From the NCBI GenBank assembly GCA_964486725.1, contig CAZAOK010000044.1, forward strand, positions 1-30,362: DNA of 30,362 nucleotides. The letters are read 5' to 3'. This stretch comes from M55B154 sp964486725 (lineage in GTDB: Bacteria; Spirochaetota; UBA4802; UB4802). The notes under the pieces are model-generated. The model had not been told where the DNA came from. It made no database searches and saw only the letters and a program-made list of their open reading frames with translations. Positions within the stretch are counted from its first letter, which is position 1. Every line of letters begins with the position of its first letter. The translations under genes and the position numbers were made by a program. This document shows, in pieces, positions 17,759 through 26,078 of this stretch.

Positions 17759-18511
17759 ATGAACGAACCCCGGGTTACCGCCATAATACAGGCAAGAATG
17801 CAGTCAACCAGGCTTCCCGGCAAGGTCTTAAAACCACTGGCCGGAAAACCCCTGATCGCACACGTGATCAACAGGAGCAAAGAGATAACTCCCCTTCACC
17901 GGGTGGTGCTGGCGGTGCCTGATGACACTGAAAACCGCCCCCTTCTGGCACTGGCCGATACCATGGAAATAGAATCCTTCGCCGGCTCAAACCAGGATGT
18001 ACTTGCCCGGTTCTACATGGCAGCCGAAAAGTTCGGCGGCGACTATATCGTGAGAATAACCGGCGACAATCCCTTCACCGACCCCGGGTATGCCGGCAAC
18101 ACCCTGCGCACCGCCATCGAGCACAAAGCCCACCGCTCTACCCTTGACGGCCTCCCCCTGGGAACTGCCGTTGAGGTGATCAGCTTTGACGCCCTGCAGC
18201 AGGCATACCGTGAAAGCAGCCAGCCCTATCACCGGGAGCACGTGACCCCCTATATCAAGGAACATCCGGACAAGTTTACCATAGTGCACGCCCCGTCGGG
18301 ATTTCACTCGCCCATCCCTGACCTGCGCCTCACCGTTGATACACCGGAAGATTTCGCCCTTGCCGCCGTGCTGTATGAAAACCTCTATGACGGCAGCATA
18401 TTCTCCCTTGAATCGATAATAGCATTTTTGCAGAAGAACCCCGCCTACCTTGACATCAACAGCGGGATACCCCAGCGCCCCATGACCTCGTGGGAAGGCG
18501 ACGATGCCTGA
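17759..18511 (+). CDS. SpsF-like cytidylyltransferase family protein
   Basis: 250 residues. The N-terminal nucleotide-binding signature IIQARMQSTRLPGKVL (9-24) and RITGDNPFTDP with Asp103 (metal/CTP binding) identify the SpsF/acylneuraminate-cytidylyltransferase-type family, and YHREHVTPYIKEHP plus LRLTVDTPEDFALA are also characteristic. Such enzymes transfer CMP to a sugar acid (KDO, sialic, legionaminic or pseudaminic acids) or are found in spore-coat or flagellin glycan loci; the exact sugar is unknown here. GGAAG lies about 10 nt before ATG 17759. It overlaps the following PseG-like gene by 8 nt, so the two are coupled. GC content is visibly higher than in the left part of the window. Confidence 0.87.
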   Translation: MNEPRVTAIIQARMQSTRLPGKVLKPLAGKPLIAHVINRSKEITPLHRVVLAVPDDTENRPLLALADTMEIESFAGSNQDVLARFYMAAEKFGGDYIVRITGDNPFTDPGYAGNTLRTAIEHKAHRSTLDGLPLGTAVEVISFDALQQAYRESSQPYHREHVTPYIKEHPDKFTIVHAPSGFHSPIPDLRLTVDTPEDFALAAVLYENLYDGSIFSLESIIAFLQKNPAYLDINSGIPQRPMTSWEGDDA

Positions 18512-19421
18512 GCGCCATTATCATATCATTACCAGCGCCGGCCCCCGCACCGGAACAGGACACCTGCAGCGTATGATGCTGCTTGCATGGTACCTCAACC
18601 ATCACACGGCACACACCGCAACCCTGCAGCTGCACGAAAAGAACCTCCCCATTCCCGAAGAGATCACCCCATTCCTCACCGGCGACGTGCCGCCCCGCAC
18701 CCATCTCATCATACGTGACATGCGTGATTCAACCCCTGGCCACATCAAAACCCTGCAGCAGGCCGCCCCGGTGCTGGTGATAGACGACGAAGGCACCGGT
18801 GCCCGGTTGGCCGATGGCCGCCTCTACCTGCTTCCCCGTCCGAAAAGCAATCTTCCCGCAGGGCCGGGGTCGCCCGGTTTTTTCCTCTACGGTTACGGCA
18901 TCTATACCGGCATCACCCCGGGGTCAGAGCCCGTTACAAAAGACATAGATATTTCAATCTACAACGGCAATATGGCGGGGGACGAACATGCTGCCAAAAT
19001 GCGTCAACTGCTCCCTTCGGGCATAACAGTGGGCATTCTGCAGGGTTCCCGCAGCCGTATCATCCAGACAGGTGATACCGTTAAAGAACAAAGGGCCGAT
19101 TATACTTCACTCTTGCTTCGCTCCCGTTGTGTGCTGTCACATTTCGGCATACTGCTGTATGAGGCCCATCTCTGCGGATGCGCCCTTTTAAGCATCAACC
19201 CCACCCAATATCATTCACACCTTGCAGACATCACACCCCTGCCTGTTTACAACCTGGGAATCGTGGAAACCCTTGACCCGTCCACCCTTCAAAACACCAT
19301 TCATACTATACTGCGACAGAATAATTCCGTTTTACCTACACCTTCACGGGTGCGACAGCGAATTGAAGAGAACCTGCGGCAATGCGTAACCTGGCTTACC
19401 TCGTTACCGTTTTATCGTTGA
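18504..19421 (+). CDS. PseG-like (GT-B fold) nucleotide-sugar hydrolase/glycosyltransferase
   Basis: 305 residues. The glycine-rich loop GTGHLQRMMLLA (17-28) with His20 matches the GxGHxxR motif of PseG and MurG-like proteins, and VLVIDDEG fits the PseG nucleotide-sugar fold. The C-terminal half has CVLSHFGILLYEAHLCGCALLSI, comparable to the donor-binding GGxTxYE region, although the usual ENQ is replaced by PTQYH. PseG removes UDP from a 2,4-diacetamido sugar in pseudaminic acid synthesis; the other Pse enzymes are absent from this window, so the substrate is uncertain. ATG 18504 overlaps the previous stop by 8 nt and has GGGAAGG 5 nt upstream. It is the last gene of the cimA-to-pseG run, and aconitase starts 66 nt downstream. 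Confidence 0.72.
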   Translation: MPERHYHIITSAGPRTGTGHLQRMMLLAWYLNHHTAHTATLQLHEKNLPIPEEITPFLTGDVPPRTHLIIRDMRDSTPGHIKTLQQAAPVLVIDDEGTGARLADGRLYLLPRPKSNLPAGPGSPGFFLYGYGIYTGITPGSEPVTKDIDISIYNGNMAGDEHAAKMRQLLPSGITVGILQGSRSRIIQTGDTVKEQRADYTSLLLRSRCVLSHFGILLYEAHLCGCALLSINPTQYHSHLADITPLPVYNLGIVETLDPSTLQNTIHTILRQNNSVLPTPSRVRQRIEENLRQCVTWLTSLPFYR

Positions 19422-19487
19422 CGTTTTTTCCATTTTTCCCACACTCTGAACCTTAATCCGATACATCATTTATGACGAGAGGTTCCA

Positions 19488-21416
19488 ATGGGAGATTCAG
19501 CCTGTTATAAAATTCTGAAATCACATCTTGTTGAAGGCCGGTGCCAGGCCGGTGAAGAAATAGGAATAACAATAGATCAGACCCTCACCCAGGACGCCAC
19601 CGGAACAATGGCATACCTGCAGTTTGAGGCGATGGACATACCCCGGGTCAAAACTGAGCTCTCGGTTTCTTACGTGGATCACAATACCCTGCAGATGGGT
19701 TTTGAGAACGCGGATGACCACAAGTACCTTCAAACCATGAACTCAAAGTACGGCATATATTACTCGAAGGCGGGAAACGGTATCTGTCACCAGGTACACC
19801 TTGAACGCTTCGGCAGGCCGGGCGCCACCCTGCTTGGCTCTGACAGCCATACCCCAACCGGCGGCGGCATCGGTATGATCGCCATCGGCGCGGGGGGGCT
19901 TGACGTGGCAGTTGCGATGGGCGGGGGCCCCTTCTACATGACCTGTCCGAAGGTGGTGAACATACAGCTCACCGGCACCCTGCGCCCATGGGTCACCGCA
20001 AAAGACGTAATACTGAAAGTGCTTGAGCTGCTTACCACCCGTGGAAACGTGGGTTCTGTTGTGGAATACACCGGCCCCGGCATTAAGACACTGAGCGTAC
20101 CCGAGAGGGCAACCATCACCAACATGGGAGCCGAGCTGGGGGTAACCACCTCACTGTTTCCCAGCGACGAGGTAACCAGGCAATTTTTGAAGGCACAGGC
20201 CAGGGAAGACGCGTGGGTTGAAATACTACCCGACCCCGATGCCAGCTACGCGAAGACGATCGAGATTGACCTCTCAGCCCTTGAACCCATGGTGGCATGT
20301 CCTCATTCACCCGACAACATTAAGAAAATTTCAGATATTAAGGGAATGAAGGTTGACCAGGTAGCCATAGGCAGCTGCACCAACGCCTCGTATAAAGACC
20401 TGGCCACCGTGGCAGCCATTCTCAAGGATAAAAAGGTCCATCCATCGGTAAGTTTTATCGTGGCACCGGGATCACGCCAGGTATTCGAGATGCTGGCAAA
20501 GGACGGTCTGCTTACCGACCTGATCGCCAGCGGTGCTCGTATCATGGAATCAGCCTGCGGGTTCTGTATCGGTTCGGGCCAGGCCCCCATCACCGAAGGG
20601 ATCTCTCTTAGAACGAACAACCGTAACTTCGAGGGGCGATCAGGCACCAGCACGGGTCAGATATACCTGGTAAGCCCCGAGGCAGCAGCCCTATCGGCGC
20701 TTACGGGAACCCTGGTTGATCCCCTTGACCAGCCTGCCGATGAGTACCCGTCAATACCCATGCCCCAAAGCTTTGTCATCGATGATTCCATGATCATACC
20801 CCCGTTTACATCGGATGAGCCCGTATTCAGGGGACCAAATATCGGTGAACCGCCCTACACCGAACCGCTGATGAACGAGATACAGGGAACCATCGGCCTC
20901 AAGGTGGGTGACAAGATAACAACCGACCACATAATGCCAGCCGGTCCACGACTGAAATTTCGCTCTAATATTCCTGAATACTCGCGTTACGTTTTCGAGA
21001 ATGTTAACCCGGAATTTTCAACATATACCCTCGAAAACAGGAAGAAGGGGATCTTTACCGCCATCGTTGCCGGGCACAGCTACGGGCAGGGATCAAGCAG
21101 GGAACATGCCGCCATATGTCCCATGTACCTGGGGGTTCGTGTTGTCATCGCCAAATCATTTGAGCGAATTCATTCTACAAACCTTATCAATTTCGGGATT
21201 CTTCCACTGGTTTTTAACGATGAAAAAGACTATGGGAAGATTGATACACCACAGGATTTCGCCATACATGACGTCCGTTCGCTGGTAAAAAAAGGTACCG
21301 ATATCCCGGTTCATGTGAATGGTACAGCAGTTAATTGCACATTGTTCGCTTCAGACAGGCAGCGGGAAATACTACTCGACGGGGGACTGTTGAATTACAC
21401 GAAAAAGAAGGTTTAA
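19488..21416 (+). CDS. Aconitate hydratase, Aquifex-type
   Basis: 642 residues, the size of the 'putative aconitate hydratase' group typified by Aquifex (TIGR01342) and shorter than AcnA or AcnB. It isomerises citrate to isocitrate in the TCA cycle. Cluster ligands are Cys297 (GSCTNAS) and Cys357/Cys360 (ACGFCIG). Active-site signatures DQTLTQDATGTMA, GSDSHTPTGGG and, in the swivelling C-terminal domain, GHSYGQGSSREHA are intact, as is KSFERIHSTNLINFGILPL. AGAGG (19478-19482) lies 5 nt before ATG 19488. Its stop codon is interlocked with that of the convergent HNH gene. It could be read through from the upstream operon or have its own promoter in the 66-nt gap, where I see nothing clear. Confidence 0.95.
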   Translation: MGDSACYKILKSHLVEGRCQAGEEIGITIDQTLTQDATGTMAYLQFEAMDIPRVKTELSVSYVDHNTLQMGFENADDHKYLQTMNSKYGIYYSKAGNGICHQVHLERFGRPGATLLGSDSHTPTGGGIGMIAIGAGGLDVAVAMGGGPFYMTCPKVVNIQLTGTLRPWVTAKDVILKVLELLTTRGNVGSVVEYTGPGIKTLSVPERATITNMGAELGVTTSLFPSDEVTRQFLKAQAREDAWVEILPDPDASYAKTIEIDLSALEPMVACPHSPDNIKKISDIKGMKVDQVAIGSCTNASYKDLATVAAILKDKKVHPSVSFIVAPGSRQVFEMLAKDGLLTDLIASGARIMESACGFCIGSGQAPITEGISLRTNNRNFEGRSGTSTGQIYLVSPEAAALSALTGTLVDPLDQPADEYPSIPMPQSFVIDDSMIIPPFTSDEPVFRGPNIGEPPYTEPLMNEIQGTIGLKVGDKITTDHIMPAGPRLKFRSNIPEYSRYVFENVNPEFSTYTLENRKKGIFTAIVAGHSYGQGSSREHAAICPMYLGVRVVIAKSFERIHSTNLINFGILPLVFNDEKDYGKIDTPQDFAIHDVRSLVKKGTDIPVHVNGTAVNCTLFASDRQREILLDGGLLNYTKKKV

Positions 21417-21979
21417 GCGATCATCTCAACAAGTTTTACGTTAAATCCGCAGAAAGGGATCCATCCTTTCCTTCTGGCCTTGTCGGCGTTCATAATAATA
21501 TAGGGCATGTATTCGGGTTCATATGGTTCACGCAAGAGAGCCCAGCCGATTTCATGCAGCAGCCTGTTGCCTTTCCTGTTATTACACCATCTGCACGCGC
21601 ACACAAGGTTAAACCACGTGGAAAAACCCTCCCGCATGGATTTTCCGGTTACCGACTCCCACCGGCTTCTGGGGATCACGTGATCAACGGTGAGGTCTCT
21701 CATGGTAAACCGTTCGCCACAATACTGGCAGCGCATATCATCACGGTAAATTACGTTCAGTTTTGAAAATACCACCCGCCGCCTGGGCAGCTTGTTATAG
21801 TGAATTATTGAAATGACTGAAGGAATCTTGAGGGTAAGCGATGGTGATTTAATGAAGCGATCCTCTTCCAGCACTGACACTGCCTTCTCGGCCAGCATAA
21901 GGCATATCGCTTCTTTGACGGTGGTAATCCTTATTGGAACAAAACCTGCGTTTAGAACTAACACTTCTGAATTAAGCAT
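21413..21979 (-). CDS. HNH endonuclease
   Basis: 188 residues. The zinc-ribbon-like HNH domain has Cys84/Cys87 (CQYCGERF), the Asp99-His100 pair in VDHVIPRSRW, Asn124, and Cys129-x2-Cys132 (CRWCNNRKG). The N-terminus MLNSEVLVLNAGFVPI is typical of a widespread stand-alone HNH family often present in spirochaetes and deltaproteobacteria. Its biological target is unknown; it is not next to restriction or phage genes here. ATG 21979 matches the family start, though no strong ribosome site is visible. It overlaps the aconitase stop by 4 nt (TTAA). Confidence 0.9.
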   Translation of the reverse strand: MLNSEVLVLNAGFVPIRITTVKEAICLMLAEKAVSVLEEDRFIKSPSLTLKIPSVISIIHYNKLPRRRVVFSKLNVIYRDDMRCQYCGERFTMRDLTVDHVIPRSRWESVTGKSMREGFSTWFNLVCACRWCNNRKGNRLLHEIGWALLREPYEPEYMPYIIMNADKARRKGWIPFCGFNVKLVEMIA

Positions 21980-22078
21980 GACATCTACTCGCGCCGGGGA
22001 AACTGTATAGTATATGGTCGCATAGCGTCCTCTCCATCTTGAACATAAATCGTTAATTGATATGTACTTACTATCATA

Positions 22079-22159
22079 TTGACCGGATTATTCCCGTCAA
22101 GTAGATTAGTATCAATTTTTTATTGCACATTTAACGAATATCATCTATCCTGATACTAA
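22079..22159. promoter_or_regulatory. Inverted repeats upstream of the LysM lipoprotein gene
   Basis: Two structures lie in the 231-nt gap between the divergent HNH and LysM genes. TTGAC-C-GG (22079-22086) faces CC-C-GTCAA (22093-22100), a hairpin with one mismatch. TTAGTATCA (22106-22114) and TGATACTAA (22151-22159) form a perfect 9-bp inverted repeat 36 nt apart. They may be operator half-sites or a leader hairpin for the downstream gene. No promoter could be assigned with confidence. Confidence 0.35.
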
Positions 22160-22210
22160 CCATTGCTTTTTTCTATGATTATAAATAAAATTATCCAGGA
22201 GAATCCTGAT

Positions 22211-23548
22211 ATGAACATCACAAGCGGTCATTTTTATATAATCCTGCTCACATGCTTCATACTTGTGAGCACCATGTCCGGTTGCGGACTCCAGGTACCG
22301 GTGAAAGAGATGTCACTGGCACATTACACCATTACAGGTGCCCGTGAAGTAAAGGCAGAAAAATATGCCCCCGATGAATACAAGGAGGCAAATGAAAAAC
22401 TGTACCAGTCCCACCAGTTGCTGAAAGATGAAAAGGATTCCGCCGCGAAAAAGGCCGCGGAAGAATCACTGGCACTGGCAAAAAAAGCAATAGAGAAGTC
22501 GTTACCACCGCTGGCACAGGACACCCTGGCCGAAGCAAAGGCCAAATATGAGGAAGCCACCCTGCTTGATGCCGAAAACCTTGCACCCGATGAGTATAAA
22601 GAAACAGCCGGGCACATCAGCACCGCCGAGACCCTGTTCGGTGAAACAAGTTACCGTGATTCATACCAGGCATCCTTGTCAGCCATTACAAGTGCCCGGG
22701 GCGCCATCGACAAATCACGGCAGAGCATTCCCGGTCTTGAAGAAAAGATCGCCTCATTGCGTAAAAAGGCCGATACCATTGCCGGCGACAGGGGTGATGA
22801 ATTTGCAGCCACCGAGCTGGCACTTGCCCGGCAGCATCTAAGCGATGCCACGGCAAGCCTGAAAAATGCTAATATACAAAACGCCCTGCCGGGTATAGCC
22901 GAGGCAGAAAAGGCACTTGAAATCGCCCAGGCAGAAACAGAGAAAGGACGTGCACTTGAGTCCCTTGACGCGGCAAGGGGCGCCTATACCACGGCAAGTG
23001 AACATAAAAACGCGTCTTTAATAAAAGAAAAACTATCAGCTTCCGCGAACCTTATTGCTGCTGCCGAAGAATCACTGAAGCAAAAGTCATATACCGATTC
23101 TCAGAAAAAGTCGCGTGAAGCATTGACGATACTGAACGAAGCTCTCATCTCCATGGAAAAACGATCAGAAGAGGAGAAGGAAAAAGAAGGTGCAGATCTG
23201 GCAACCGATGAGAAACCCCGGCAGGAATACGTGGTAAAATACAAGCCGGGAAACCGTGACTGCCTGTGGCGTATCGCCCACAAGGTGTACAATAACGCCC
23301 GACTATGGCCCTATATTTACATTGCCAACAGGGATCAGATCAAAGACCCTGACCTGATTTATCCGGGACAGAAATTCGTGATACCTTCAATACCTGACAG
23401 CCAAAAAGAAATGAACGGAGAAAATATTGAAACCGGTGATACCGATGAAGAGAATGGCACAGATACGACCGAGAAAAAGGACGAAGTGTCCGACAAGCCT
23501 GAAGATGCTGAAGACGGTACCGGTGATACTGCACCGGATACAGAATAA
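22211..23548 (+). CDS. LysM-domain lipoprotein with helical repeats
   Basis: 445 residues. A signal peptide with lipobox MSGC (Cys25) is followed by ~300 Ala/Glu/Lys-rich helical residues in loose repeats. The clearest repeat marker is APDEYKEA/APDEYKET, seen twice about 70 residues apart, and each unit has SAxxAIxKS-like helices, as in DUF4398-type proteins. Near residues 335-395 lies one LysM domain (YVVKYKPGNRDCLWRIAHKVY ending YPGQKFVIP) that should bind peptidoglycan. The tail is Asp/Glu/Thr-rich and disordered. ATG 22211 has AGGAG (22197-22201) 9 nt upstream; an upstream in-frame ATG at 22163 would bury the signal peptide. It is a likely periplasmic envelope-to-wall linker. The next gene begins inside its 3' end. 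Confidence 0.88.
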   Translation: MNITSGHFYIILLTCFILVSTMSGCGLQVPVKEMSLAHYTITGAREVKAEKYAPDEYKEANEKLYQSHQLLKDEKDSAAKKAAEESLALAKKAIEKSLPPLAQDTLAEAKAKYEEATLLDAENLAPDEYKETAGHISTAETLFGETSYRDSYQASLSAITSARGAIDKSRQSIPGLEEKIASLRKKADTIAGDRGDEFAATELALARQHLSDATASLKNANIQNALPGIAEAEKALEIAQAETEKGRALESLDAARGAYTTASEHKNASLIKEKLSASANLIAAAEESLKQKSYTDSQKKSREALTILNEALISMEKRSEEEKEKEGADLATDEKPRQEYVVKYKPGNRDCLWRIAHKVYNNARLWPYIYIANRDQIKDPDLIYPGQKFVIPSIPDSQKEMNGENIETGDTDEENGTDTTEKKDEVSDKPEDAEDGTGDTAPDTE

Positions 23549-24758
23549 CCGGCCTGCAGCTCCATACGCTGCAGGTGTGGCGACAGTCATGCTGATGCTA
23601 AGCCTCTGCGGGACACAGGTATTGGCAAAAGGAGTACCCCTGGATTCCATCTATATTTCCAGGCGGGCCCCTGCCTATACCCGGCTTTTGCATACACGTC
23701 TTGATTCATATGCCGCCGTGTCCGCTTCATACGCGGATAACTCGGTTATCTGCGCAGAATGGGTAGACGGAAACCAGCTCGTATACATAAAAGAACTTGA
23801 TTCGTATATCAACCATGTCTACCTCTTCAACATACATTCACGAAAAACAAAGAAAATATACAGTTTCAAAGGCACCCTGATTACTTCGGGTATTGCCATG
23901 TCCACCCGGTCGCTTGTGATCAAATATTTTGATACCCAGCACCCCCCACGGGTGAAAACCATACTCCTTGACTGCATAAAGGGGAAGGTAACACAATTGC
24001 CTCTTAACCGGCCAGCAGTAGATTTTACCATCGCCCCGGGTGGCTCGTCAGTACTTTTCAACTCCCCAGGGGGTATCTACTCCCTTGATACGTCAACCCG
24101 AACCCATCACCTGAAAGTTCCTTCCAAAAGGTACGCCGGGTACCGGTTGGGCAGTTCCCATGTGCTCCTGTATCCCGCGCCAGAAGGTAATAATTCTTTG
24201 TTCATCGGGGGAGAAGGGGGTTCCTATAAAGGCACCATTACCGGCCTTCTGAAAAAAAACACCCTGACAGATATAACATCTGCCACCGAAATTTTCTGGA
24301 CCTCCAGTAATACTTTTATATACAGAAATGGTGGACCCGGGTCATATAATGTGCGGATGTACAATATATCATCAAGGCATTCCAGTTACCTGGTGAAAGG
24401 ATCAATGGATACCTGTCTAACCTACCAGCACAGTGCCCGCACCGCGGCTTTTTGTCACAACCAGATGCTGTATATTCATGACACCCGTTCAGATGAAACC
24501 AGTTTCACTGGAATTGAAACCGATGAACCACGTATATCCCCCACGGGGCAGTATATCAGCTCATTATTGCATGGAAGACTTTTTATAATCAACAGGAACA
24601 TACTTCTGAAAAAACAGGTGATACTGGGACGTTACTGGAAAAAATTTCTTTTCCATTACAGGTCAGTGAAGAAGCAACGACAATGGCATAAAAATGAATA
24701 TTCGTCAAAATACATCACCCGAAGGCAGAATGCCTACAGGAAACTGCTCTCGGATTAA
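23505..24758 (+). CDS. Exported beta-propeller-like protein, unknown function
   Basis: 417 residues if started at ATG 23505. Candidate starts are ATG 23505, GTG 23523 and ATG 23589; the first two give a basic n-region before the hydrophobic stretch GVATVMLMLSLCGTQVLA, with a cleavage site after VLA, so secretion is likely. ATG 23505 overlaps the LysM gene by 44 nt. The mature part has repeated strand-rich units (VYLFNIHSRKTKKIYSF, TILLDCIKGKVTQLPL, GIYSLDTSTRTHHLKV, VRMYNISSRHSSYLV, SPTGQYISSLLHGRLFII) like blades of a TolB/WD40-type propeller. The C-terminus is strongly basic (KKQRQWHKNEYSSKYITRRQ). No catalytic motif is seen. It probably works with the LysM lipoprotein. Its stop overlaps an ATG (TAATG, 24756-24760). 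Confidence 0.7.
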   Translation: MLKTVPVILHRIQNNRPAAPYAAGVATVMLMLSLCGTQVLAKGVPLDSIYISRRAPAYTRLLHTRLDSYAAVSASYADNSVICAEWVDGNQLVYIKELDSYINHVYLFNIHSRKTKKIYSFKGTLITSGIAMSTRSLVIKYFDTQHPPRVKTILLDCIKGKVTQLPLNRPAVDFTIAPGGSSVLFNSPGGIYSLDTSTRTHHLKVPSKRYAGYRLGSSHVLLYPAPEGNNSLFIGGEGGSYKGTITGLLKKNTLTDITSATEIFWTSSNTFIYRNGGPGSYNVRMYNISSRHSSYLVKGSMDTCLTYQHSARTAAFCHNQMLYIHDTRSDETSFTGIETDEPRISPTGQYISSLLHGRLFIINRNILLKKQVILGRYWKKFLFHYRSVKKQRQWHKNEYSSKYITRRQNAYRKLLSD

Positions 24759-24847
24759 TGTTTGACGAACACGGGGCGTTGTGTTCACCTGTGCAACCAT
24801 TATTAACCGGGATAAAAAACATGTTACTTGCAACAAATGGAGGAACC

Positions 24848-25798
24848 ATGGACAGAAACCTTGCGCTTGAGGTAATACGTGTTACCGAGGCCGCCGCGTT
24901 GAATGCCAGCCGCTACCTGGGCAGGGGAGACGAGGAGCTCGCCTACAAGAGTGCCATTGAAGCCATGGCAAACGCGTTCAAGTCGGTTAACGTTAATGGG
25001 TACATCGTGTGCGGGATCAGTGATCCCGAGTCAGAATTATACCGTGGCCTGTCCACCGGAAATACCGATGGTCATGAAGTTGACATGGCCCTGAGTCCCC
25101 TTGACGGTCCGTCCACCTGTGCCGAGGGAGGACATAATGCTATCTCCGCCATTACCATTGGCGAAAGGGGTTCATTGTTTAAGGCACCCCAGATATACAT
25201 GGAAAAGATCGCCGTGGGACACCTTGCCCGTGGCGTCATAGATATTACCGCGCCCCCCGAGGTTAACATCAAGAGGGTCGCCCGGGCCAAGGACAAGTAT
25301 ATCGAAGACTTAACCGTGTGCATACTTGACCGTGAACGTCATCGTGAACTTGTGCAAAAAATACGCTCGGTGGGAGCCCGGATAAAACTGATAAAGGACG
25401 GGGACATATCCGGCGCCATTGCCGCGGGTCTTGAGGACAAGGCCATCGATATCCTCATGGGCGTGGGTGGTGCCATGGAGGGTATTCTCTCCGCTTCTGC
25501 GTTAAAATGCCTTGATGGTGATATTCAGGCCCGATTCGTCTACCGCAATGATGAGGACAGGGAACTGGTAAGAATGACCGGTGAAAATGACCTTGACAGA
25601 ATCTACACAATTAACGACCTTGCCAGGGGTCAGAACCACATGTTCTCGGCAACCGGCATATCTGATGGTGAACTGCTGCCCGGGGTACAGTTTTTCTCAG
25701 GTGGAGCCCGTACCCATTCTTTTGTCATGCGGGCAAAAACCCACACCCTCAGGTACATTACCGCGATTCACCATTTTGACTATAAACCCATGTATTGA
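24848..25798 (+). CDS. GlpX-family protein with altered active site
   Basis: 316 residues, aligning along its whole length with class II fructose-1,6-bisphosphatase (E. coli GlpX, recalled): RVTEAAALNASRYLGRGD, APQIYMEKIAVG, IKDGDISGAI, GVGGAMEGIL and FSATGISDGELL are all recognisable. However E. coli positions Asp33, Glu57, Asp85 and Glu88 read Tyr33, Ile57, Ser83 and Asp86 here; only the Glu of the GGAxEG motif (Glu211) is kept. The sugar-phosphate half of the site looks preserved. FBPase activity is therefore doubtful; it may be a paralogue with another substrate or a non-catalytic role. ATG 24848 has GGAGG (24839-24843) 4 nt upstream and starts at the conserved N-terminus. An in-frame ATG at 24758, overlapping the previous stop, would add 30 unrelated residues. 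A small membrane-protein gene follows after 18 nt. Confidence 0.85.
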   Translation: MDRNLALEVIRVTEAAALNASRYLGRGDEELAYKSAIEAMANAFKSVNVNGYIVCGISDPESELYRGLSTGNTDGHEVDMALSPLDGPSTCAEGGHNAISAITIGERGSLFKAPQIYMEKIAVGHLARGVIDITAPPEVNIKRVARAKDKYIEDLTVCILDRERHRELVQKIRSVGARIKLIKDGDISGAIAAGLEDKAIDILMGVGGAMEGILSASALKCLDGDIQARFVYRNDEDRELVRMTGENDLDRIYTINDLARGQNHMFSATGISDGELLPGVQFFSGGARTHSFVMRAKTHTLRYITAIHHFDYKPMY

Positions 25799-25816
25799 TG
25801 GATAAAGGAGCCGAAG

Positions 25817-26053
25817 ATGGAAGCACTTGGAGAAACTATACTGCAATACCAGGCATGGTCTATACTACTGGGCGTGGCTGCTGTCCTTCTGGCCGCGCTT
25901 ATAATGGGCAGGTTGAAAATACTTGCAATTATACTTGTCATTTTTGCGGCATTTATATTCTACGTGGTCATCCACGGGAAACAGGTATTAAACAATGATA
26001 TTAATACCATAAAAGAACACACTCGGGAAAAAACAATTGATAATATACAGTAA
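25817..26053 (+). CDS. Small two-helix membrane protein
   Basis: 78 residues. Two hydrophobic segments (about 13-31, WSILLGVAAVLLAALIMG, and 35-52, ILAIILVIFAAFIFYVVI) are separated by a short basic turn (RLK), with a polar, charged C-terminal tail of ~25 residues. No family recognised. The gene is well supported by AAAGGAG (25804-25810) 6 nt before ATG 25817, and it lies 18 nt after the GlpX-like gene, so the two are probably co-transcribed. Function unknown; a small inner-membrane accessory protein is the most that can be said. Confidence 0.7.
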   Translation: MEALGETILQYQAWSILLGVAAVLLAALIMGRLKILAIILVIFAAFIFYVVIHGKQVLNNDINTIKEHTREKTIDNIQ

Positions 26054-26078
26054 AAATTGTATAGTTGATATTTATGTA

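Noticed and set aside
24758..24847. Earlier GlpX start overlapping the previous stop (TAATG)
   Set aside because: It would add 30 residues not seen in GlpX, while ATG 24848 has GGAGG and begins at the conserved N-terminus. Coupled translation from 24758 cannot be fully excluded.
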